From an uncultured Bacteroidales bacterium (GTDB lineage Bacteria; Bacteroidota; Bacteroidia; Bacteroidales; UBA932), in assembly GCA_900316045.1 (NCBI GenBank), contig ONBM01000051.1, forward strand, positions 1 to 38,817: DNA of 38,817 nt, written 5' to 3'. Numbering within the stretch: the first letter of the stretch is position 1; every line of letters begins with the position of its first letter. Below the pieces are notes generated by a model that saw only the letters and a list, made by a program, of their open reading frames with translations, was not told where the DNA came from and searched no databases. The translations under genes and the position numbers were made by a program. Positions 33,781 to 38,817 of this stretch are shown piece by piece.

Positions 33781-33827
33781 CAATCCCACGAAGATATGGA
33801 GCCTCGCTCCAGCTCCGTAGGAACAAT

Positions 33828-33900
<73 letters not shown>

Positions 33901-33909
33901 CTCAAGCCA

Positions 33910-33941
33910 AACGACAGCCCATGCGGCTGTCGTTTTCGCTT
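33910..33941 (+). terminator. Terminator after tRNA-Gly
   Basis: AACGACAGCC (33910-33919) pairs perfectly with GGCTGTCGTT (33925-33934) around a 5-base loop, with a T-rich tail. Confidence 0.8.
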
Positions 33942-34715
33942 TAAAGTTGGGCTATGGCTCTCCCGAGCGACCCCGAAGCCCACTTCATTCACACGATACT
34001 TAGGAAAGCATGGACAGAGGGCTGCCAATGGCACATTCAGAAAGTACCCTGCATTTTTTTTGCGGGATACTCATCGGCGTTTTTTATAAAATATTAATTT
34101 GCAGATAGTTGCAATAACCCCAAGAAGTACGCTGTCATGCAAGCGTTATCAGCGTGCTTGCCTCCGTGGAACGACATACCGCCGTAAACGAACACTGCTC
34201 TAAATTCTGGCACAAAGGATAGCGTAAGCGCAAGGGTTTCCCATGTGCCTGATAATCAATATATTCGTCATATCGATTGCCCACGCTGCCTGATTATGGC
34301 ATGGGTGAGCAACGTCCCTGCCGCACCCATTGATAATCAGCTGCTTATGAAGAACTCTCGCTCACCCTGCAAAAGCAAAAAAATCCCCGATACGATTTTA
34401 CTTTTCCAATTATGCCCGGTCTTAACTATAGAAACGCAACGATGAAAATGCAATTGGAGCGGAATTTCATGGGGAGAATGTCGAGCCAGAGGGCATCCAA
34501 GGGCCGAATCGGCAGGAGGGGGAGGCAGCATGCAGGAAATGCGTCAGCTAGCAGATAGAATATCAAGGGATTACGTAAAAGGTTGCGCCTGCGTTGCTCG
34601 TTTGCTTTTCCTTCTTGTTTTCAACATTTTTAGCACGCAGCCACCACCGCACGTTCCTGCCCGAAGTTCGGTTGAATCCTCATTAATGAGTATATGCATG
34701 TTCGCTCATATTCAT
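33942..34715. other. Long gene-free stretch between tRNA-Gly and feoAB
   Basis: About 770 bases show no convincing gene on either strand. Short frames here have no family features. Visible structure includes a near-palindrome around a T run (CCCTGCA / TGCGGG, 34045-34066), TGATAATCA at about 34240 and 34330, and a perfect palindrome CTCATTAATGAG (34678-34689) before feoAB that could be an operator. A decayed gene or an untested small RNA is possible. Confidence 0.6.
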
Positions 34716-34723
34716 TAATTTTG
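34716..34723 (+). promoter_or_regulatory. Candidate -7 box of feoAB
   Basis: TAATTTTG matches TAnnTTTG and lies 58 bases before ATG 34782; no good -33 box is seen. The palindrome CTCATTAATGAG 26 bases upstream sits where an iron-responsive regulator could act, but it does not match a Fur box I can name. Confidence 0.45.
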
Positions 34724-34781
34724 CAAATTAATTGCCGCATCGATAGAAGCAACGCTGCGGACAGAAACGGATTCATTGCCA

Positions 34782-37256
34782 ATGACCCTTAGAGAATTGA
34801 AAGTCGGACAGTCGGCTATAATAACTACCGTGGGCGGCGCCGGGGCTGGGAGAGCCTCGGGCGCTGAGATCGGAGCCTCGAAAACCTCGGAGACTGGGAG
34901 AGCCTCGGAGGCCAAGGCTGGACATGCCTCAGACGAGGAGACAAGGGCGGGGAAAGCCTTGCGTCAGCATTTCCTGGACATGGGAATTATTCCAGGGATA
35001 AAGGTGACGCTGGAAAAATTCGCCCCTATGGGAGACCCGATGGAACTCCGGCTTCACGGCTACGAACTCACGATAAGGCTGGAAGATGCCGAAAAGATAG
35101 AAGTCAAGCCTTGCGAGAAATCCGGAGACGATGAATTCTACTCACACGACTTCAATTACGCTTACCTCCGCGACGGCAACGAACATCCAGGGTACGGCGA
35201 GATGAATCCGGTGGCATGCAAAAAAGGCGAACACGACCACGTAGTCAACGAAAAAATCTCTTTCGCACTCGTCGGCAACCAGAACTGCGGCAAAACTACC
35301 CTGTTCAATCAGCTCACTGGGTCCAACCAGCACGTAGGCAATTTCCCAGGAGTGACGGTTGACCAGAAAACGGGCATCGTCAGAGGCCATCCGGAAGCGA
35401 CGGTCACCGACCTGCCGGGAATATATTCACTGTCGCCCTACACCAATGAAGAAATCATAAGCCGGGACTTCATCCTGAAGACGAAGCCGACAGGGATAAT
35501 CAACATCGTGGATGCGACGAACCTGGTCAGGAATCTTTACCTGACCATACAGCTGATGGAGCTCGGGATACCGATGGTGCTGGCCCTCAACATGATGGAC
35601 GAAGTAAAGAACAACGGAGGGACGATTCTAGTGAATATTTTGGAGCAGAGACTGGCCATTCCGGTGGTTCCGATTTCCGCACTTAAGGACGAGGGCGTCA
35701 CAGAGCTGATAGACCACGCCTTGCATGTGGCAAAATACAATGAGGGGCCAGTCCGCCAGGATTTCTGCAACCCGGAGGAACACGGAGGAGCTGTACACAG
35801 GGCAATCCATGCCATGATGAGCCTTATCGAGGACCATGCCCAAAGAGCGGAGATTCCGATAAGATTCGCAGCCACTAAGCTCCTCGAAGGCGACCATCTG
35901 GTAAATGCAGCCCTGAAGCTCGACCAGAACGAAGAGGAAATGGTGGAGCACATCCGCCGCCAGATGGAAATCGAGCGAGGCCTTGATGCACCGGCGGCAA
36001 TCGCAGAAATGCGCTATGAATATATTCTCTCGGCTTGCGCCGACACCGTCGTGAAACCAAAAGAGAGCAAGGAGCATGCGCGGAGCCGGAAGATAGACAA
36101 GATACTCACGGGCCGCTGGACTGCCATTCCCTCATTCCTGCTGATAATGGTCCTGATTTTCTGGCTGACTTTCGACCTGCTGGGAGGGAACCTGCAGGAC
36201 TGGCTTCAAGATGGCGTGGACTGGTTCACTGGCGTTACGGATAAGGCTCTTACATCATGGAATGTCTCCGAGGTCATCCATTCTCTGATAATCAATGGAA
36301 TATACACCGGCGTCGGCACGGTCATCAGCTTCCTGCCGATAATCGTGCTCCTGTTCTTCTTCTTGTCGCTGCTGGAGGATAGCGGCTACATGGCAAGAAT
36401 AGCATTTTTCATGGACAAGAGCATGAGGAAGCTAGGTCTCTCGGGACGAAGCATCGTGCCTCTGCTGATGGGATTCGGCTGTTCTGTGCCAAGCGTCATG
36501 GCAAGCCGCACTCTGCCATCCGAGAGAGACAGGAAGATGACGGTCATGCTGACCCCGTTCATGAGCTGCACGGCGAAACTGCCGATTTACGGATTCTTCA
36601 TCGCTGCCTTCTTTCCGGCTCACAGAGGGCTGATGATGACCGGTTTGTATTTCACGGCTGTAATCGTAGGGATACTGGTCGCCATATTCTCGAAGAAATT
36701 TATTTTCAAGGGCGAGCCGGTGCCTTTCGTGCTGGAATTGCCGAACTACAGGATGCCGGGAGCCAAAAGCGTGCTGAGGCTTATCTGGGACAAGACCAAA
36801 GACTTCCTCCAGAGAGCTTTCGGCATAATATTCATTGCCTGCCTCGTGATCTGGTTTTTCCAGTCATTCGATTTCAGGCTGAATTTCCTCTCGGACCAGC
36901 AGGACAGCATGCTGGCAAAGATATCAGGGGTGCTGACTCCTATCTTCCAGCCAATCGGTTTCGGAGACTGGAGAGTGGTGTCTTCGCTGATTTCAGGTTT
37001 CCTCGCCAAGGAGAGCGTGGTGGCTACGCTCAACGTGTTGTTCGGGAGCCAGGCTGCGGTACAAGCCGCATTGACCAGTGCGGCTGCCGTTTCCCTGCTG
37101 ATATTCTGCCTGCTCTACACGCCTTGCGTCGCAACGATAGCCACGGTGAAACGCGAGATGGGCGGAAAATATGCCGTCGGCTTGGTGTTCTGGCAGACGG
37201 CAATCGCATGGGTCTGCGCAGCCATTGCCTACGGAATAGCGCTTGTCGTTCTTTGA
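34782..37256 (+). CDS. feoB: Fused FeoA-FeoB ferrous iron transporter
   Basis: The 824-residue product fuses a FeoA SH3-like domain (residues 1-19 and about 57-109) to a complete FeoB. The G-domain has G1 GNQNCGKT (165-172), G3 DLPG (210-213), G4 NMMD and G5 SAL. The inner-membrane part has two Gate regions, including GFGCSVPSVMASRTL. FeoB imports Fe2+ through the inner membrane. FeoA is interrupted by about 38 low-complexity residues (20-57; Gly, Ala, Ser, Glu and Lys-rich, with GRAS repeated), where relatives run directly from V-x-G to the ALRQHFLDMGIIPG segment. ATG 34782 was chosen over a TTG two codons upstream. It is followed by the FeoB-associated small protein gene. Confidence 0.95.
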   Translation: MTLRELKVGQSAIITTVGGAGAGRASGAEIGASKTSETGRASEAKAGHASDEETRAGKALRQHFLDMGIIPGIKVTLEKFAPMGDPMELRLHGYELTIRLEDAEKIEVKPCEKSGDDEFYSHDFNYAYLRDGNEHPGYGEMNPVACKKGEHDHVVNEKISFALVGNQNCGKTTLFNQLTGSNQHVGNFPGVTVDQKTGIVRGHPEATVTDLPGIYSLSPYTNEEIISRDFILKTKPTGIINIVDATNLVRNLYLTIQLMELGIPMVLALNMMDEVKNNGGTILVNILEQRLAIPVVPISALKDEGVTELIDHALHVAKYNEGPVRQDFCNPEEHGGAVHRAIHAMMSLIEDHAQRAEIPIRFAATKLLEGDHLVNAALKLDQNEEEMVEHIRRQMEIERGLDAPAAIAEMRYEYILSACADTVVKPKESKEHARSRKIDKILTGRWTAIPSFLLIMVLIFWLTFDLLGGNLQDWLQDGVDWFTGVTDKALTSWNVSEVIHSLIINGIYTGVGTVISFLPIIVLLFFFLSLLEDSGYMARIAFFMDKSMRKLGLSGRSIVPLLMGFGCSVPSVMASRTLPSERDRKMTVMLTPFMSCTAKLPIYGFFIAAFFPAHRGLMMTGLYFTAVIVGILVAIFSKKFIFKGEPVPFVLELPNYRMPGAKSVLRLIWDKTKDFLQRAFGIIFIACLVIWFFQSFDFRLNFLSDQQDSMLAKISGVLTPIFQPIGFGDWRVVSSLISGFLAKESVVATLNVLFGSQAAVQAALTSAAAVSLLIFCLLYTPCVATIATVKREMGGKYAVGLVFWQTAIAWVCAAIAYGIALVVL

Positions 37257-37349
37257 ATATGCCGATAATAATATTGACGATCCTATGAATATTCCGACAA
37301 TAATATTGACGAGCCTATGAATATACCAACGATAATATTGGTGGTTCTG
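37254..37349 (+). repeat. Three 32-bp tandem repeats over the start of the small Feo gene
   Basis: Units begin with TGAATAT at 37254, 37286 and 37318. Each contains CC(G/A)A..ATAATATTG. The third unit is the true start of the Cys-rich protein gene and diverges after ATATTG. Because 32 is not a multiple of three, the first two units cannot extend the protein. Confidence 0.9.
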
Positions 37350-37484
37350 GTTGTGGCTGCGGTGGCGGGAGCCATCGTCGGCATATTCAGGAAGCATAGG
37401 AAGCATAAGGGTTGCTGCGAGGACTGCGATGCCCAAGGCTGCGCCCTCCGCCCGCTGCTATCAAAAAAGCAAACCAAGCAATAG
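37317..37484 (+). CDS. FeoB-associated Cys-rich membrane protein
   Basis: This 55-residue protein starts MNIPTIILVVLVVAAVAGAIVGIF, a single transmembrane helix. It continues with a basic stretch (RKHRKHKG) and a Cys-rich tail (CCEDCDAQGC), matching the small FeoB-associated Cys-rich proteins encoded after feoB in many Bacteroidota and Firmicutes. It may bind metal and assist FeoB in the inner membrane. The start ATG overlaps the stop of a repeat-derived 11-codon frame (ATGA), suggesting translational coupling with feoAB 60 bases upstream. Confidence 0.85.
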   Translation: MNIPTIILVVLVVAAVAGAIVGIFRKHRKHKGCCEDCDAQGCALRPLLSKKQTKQ

Positions 37485-37585
37485 GCAGTTGTTAAGGATT
37501 GACTACTTAATTTTGAATATCTTAAACACTTTGGAAATTTCCAATCAAGTCATTGCCATTTTACTAAAATAATTGTATTTTTATA

Positions 37586-37593
37586 TAAATTTG
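37586..37593 (+). promoter_or_regulatory. Candidate -7 box of the lipoprotein-barrel pair
   Basis: TAAATTTG matches TAnnTTTG and lies 61 bases before the lipoprotein ATG in an AT-rich gap; no -33 box is evident at the right spacing. Confidence 0.4.
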
Positions 37594-37654
37594 TGCCTTA
37601 AGAACAAAAATATTAACCAATAATTATAGCTAATTTATAAACTCATAATTTATA

Positions 37655-38059
37655 ATGAGAAGAATCGCATTAATAGCTGTGCTATTTTCAGGCATCATTA
37701 CCGCTTGCTCAAAACAGGAAATCATTACAAATTATGTAACTCACGAAGAAACACAAAGCATCTTTGAAGGGATAGCAGAATACGTCAATTCATCTGTTGA
37801 TCTTTCTGCATGCAAAAAGATTAAAGCTCAGATTGATGACGTAGTTCCTCTCGGTGGTGAGGAAGGTGTTCTTATAAGCGATATGCTTGATAACAGATTT
37901 ATCAATCCGTCTGCTCTTTCTAGAGCATTGATACAAACTAATAGTGTTCCCTCTACTAGAAGCGGGTCTGATATTATTCAGTATATAATAGATAAAAATA
38001 TTCAAGTATATTGGCCATATTCCGATGGCTATGTCAATTTCAAAATGATAATCGAATAA
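37655..38059 (+). CDS. Small lipoprotein of unknown function, possibly C-terminally truncated
   Basis: The 134-residue product has a lipoprotein signal (MRRIALIAVLFSGIITAC, Cys18), a helical region (TQSIFEGIAEYVNSSVDLSAC) and ends in YIIDKNIQVYWPYSDGYVNFKMIIE. The phrase IQVYWPYS is familiar from larger Bacteroidota lipoproteins in which it opens a longer domain, so this copy may be a shortened relative. The codon usage is AT-richer than in upstream core genes. It lies 4 bases before the small barrel gene and the two are probably co-expressed. Confidence 0.7.
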   Translation: MRRIALIAVLFSGIITACSKQEIITNYVTHEETQSIFEGIAEYVNSSVDLSACKKIKAQIDDVVPLGGEEGVLISDMLDNRFINPSALSRALIQTNSVPSTRSGSDIIQYIIDKNIQVYWPYSDGYVNFKMIIE

Positions 38060-38063
38060 AATT

Positions 38064-38540
38064 ATGCGAAGACTATTGTTAATAATAGCCCTGCTGGGCA
38101 TATTCAATACATCTCAAGCACAGACACAAAGGGAGAAACAATCTGCCTTCGCTCTGGAAATCGGGCCGGCATTTCACCTGGACTCAAATGTTGATGTCTC
38201 GCCATTGGGCTTCTTATCTTATGACTACTCTCTCAATAAGCGATTTTCAATAGGTGCCAGCTGCGGCTTAGACTTCTACGACTCTGTCATAGGCTACTTA
38301 TTTGCGAATGCCAAATACTACTTTATCAAAGACAAGACAGTCAATCCATTCGTGGGCCTTCGAGGCGGAATCTCCTATGGAGAACACGGAGACAACGTGA
38401 TTGGCCTTGTGGCAAATCCAGAAATAGGAATCATGATAAAAAGATTCATGATAAAATCAAGTATCTTCTTTGACACGGAAAACCATGATGACAAAAAAAT
38501 CAGAGCATATATCTCTTTAGGGTATAGTCTACCATTCTAG
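38064..38540 (+). CDS. Small outer-membrane beta-barrel protein
   Basis: The 158-residue product has a signal peptide (MRRLLLIIALLGIFNTSQAQ) and about eight amphipathic strands (for example FALEIGPAFHL, FSIGASCGLDFYDS, VNPFVGLRGGISYG), ending in AYISLGYSLPF with the C-terminal Phe of outer-membrane barrels. It is the size of an OmpX/OmpW-like eight-stranded barrel. The partner lipoprotein upstream suggests an envelope role; the ligand is unknown. Confidence 0.8.
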   Translation: MRRLLLIIALLGIFNTSQAQTQREKQSAFALEIGPAFHLDSNVDVSPLGFLSYDYSLNKRFSIGASCGLDFYDSVIGYLFANAKYYFIKDKTVNPFVGLRGGISYGEHGDNVIGLVANPEIGIMIKRFMIKSSIFFDTENHDDKKIRAYISLGYSLPF

Positions 38541-38570
38541 GTATTAAATATTCATGGATTCTTTATATTT

Positions 38571-38608
38571 CCGCCAACAGAGTGAATAAGGTTCTTCTGT
38601 TGGCGGAA
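38571..38608. terminator. Strong hairpin after the small barrel gene
   Basis: TCCGCCAACAGA (38571-38582) pairs perfectly with TCTGTTGGCGGA (38597-38608) around a 14-base loop, 30 bases after the stop codon. The T run is poor, so termination is likely but not certain. Confidence 0.55.
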
Positions 38609-38760
38609 TTGGCCTAAATTAATAGTTCAAGTTTCGCTAATGCGAAACACCTCTTAAGGAGGGCCTTCGACCCGACAAAGTCCCTCTCCCGAGGGGAGGG
38701 ATTTAGGGAGGGGGTAACGTAGGGACTGTCGGGAAATGTCGAGAATTTCTTAACAAATTG

Positions 38761-38792
38761 ATTGATAATGTGATGGAATTTTCGTATATTTG
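38761..38792 (+). promoter_or_regulatory. Promoter at the right edge; following gene lies at or past the end
   Basis: ATTG (38761-38764) and TATATTTG (38785-38792) are separated by 20 bases, close to consensus. An ATG at 38795 opens MEKKNSS and runs off the window, but it is so close to the -7 box that it could be leaderless or not the true start. Confidence 0.5.
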
Positions 38793-38817
38793 ATATGGAG
38801 AAAAAGAATTCCTCCAA

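Noticed and set aside
34239..34340. Fur boxes at the TGATAATCA repeats
   Set aside because: They match only part of a Fur-like site and lie more than 400 bases before feoAB, too weak to call.
34245..34445. Small plus-strand frame in the gap before feoAB
   Set aside because: It has no ribosome-site context, no recognisable family and no membrane or signal features; composition looks noncoding.
38614..38817. Minus-strand frame at the right edge (contains PSLNPSPRERD)
   Set aside because: The peptide comes from an intergenic G/C-run inverted repeat (CCCTCTCCCGAGGGGAGGG), a common noncoding pattern, and opposes a good plus-strand promoter.

Overview
The window looks like a chromosomal segment of a Bacteroidota organism, most likely of the order Bacteroidales, that I cannot place to genus. 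The evidence is the TAnnTTTG -7 promoter boxes (several with a TTTG -33 box 19-20 bases upstream), weak Shine-Dalgarno sites, a SusC-like TonB receptor with a carboxypeptidase-regulatory-like N-terminus, DUF4876 and DUF6850 proteins, the order sigma-54 activator / lptE / TPR protein / secG, a C69 dipeptidase, an S46 peptidase and a fused FeoAB transporter.

Layout. Bases 1-7150 are core chromosome: an envelope lipoprotein with TPR repeats (minus strand), then a plus-strand run of a sigma-54-type activator, LptE, a small TPR protein and SecG, then a ClpB-type disaggregase without its N-terminal domain. Bases 7286-17786 are a compact 10.5 kb accessory island inside a PfkB-family sugar kinase gene. 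The kinase promoter and first ~30 codons are present twice, 10,641 bases apart, as a 124-bp direct repeat with one mismatch. Both copies of the kinase are broken at the same base. The island holds, in order, a restriction-associated domain remnant, a NERD-nuclease protein fused to a degenerate helicase (981 aa), a TPR plus cold-shock-like protein (872 aa), an AbiEi/AbiEii-type toxin-antitoxin pair, and, on the opposite strand, two tandem tyrosine recombinases, one of them interrupted by a single amber codon. The NERD/pseudo-helicase plus TPR/OB-fold pair is the best candidate here for an undescribed system, plausibly anti-phage defence.

Bases 17787-32056 are core again: the frameshifted kinase body, a TlpA-like thioredoxin, then a tightly packed minus-strand operon (TonB receptor, DUF4876 lipoprotein, DUF6850 outer-membrane barrel, M16 protease, S46 dipeptidyl peptidase). 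This operon reads as a system that brings a protein or peptide across the outer membrane and cuts it in the periplasm. A C69 dipeptidase follows. Bases 32059-38817 hold a small secreted protein, pheS with a 73-bp tandem duplication of its tail, tRNA-Gly(GCC), an 840-base gene-free stretch, feoAB with a low-complexity insertion in the FeoA part, a 55-residue FeoB-associated Cys-rich membrane protein preceded by 32-bp repeats, and two small envelope proteins.

One window-wide pattern is that GAATAT/ATATTC is very frequent in the core and close to chance frequency in the island, which supports the island boundaries independently. All family names come from reading the translations; no searches were run.
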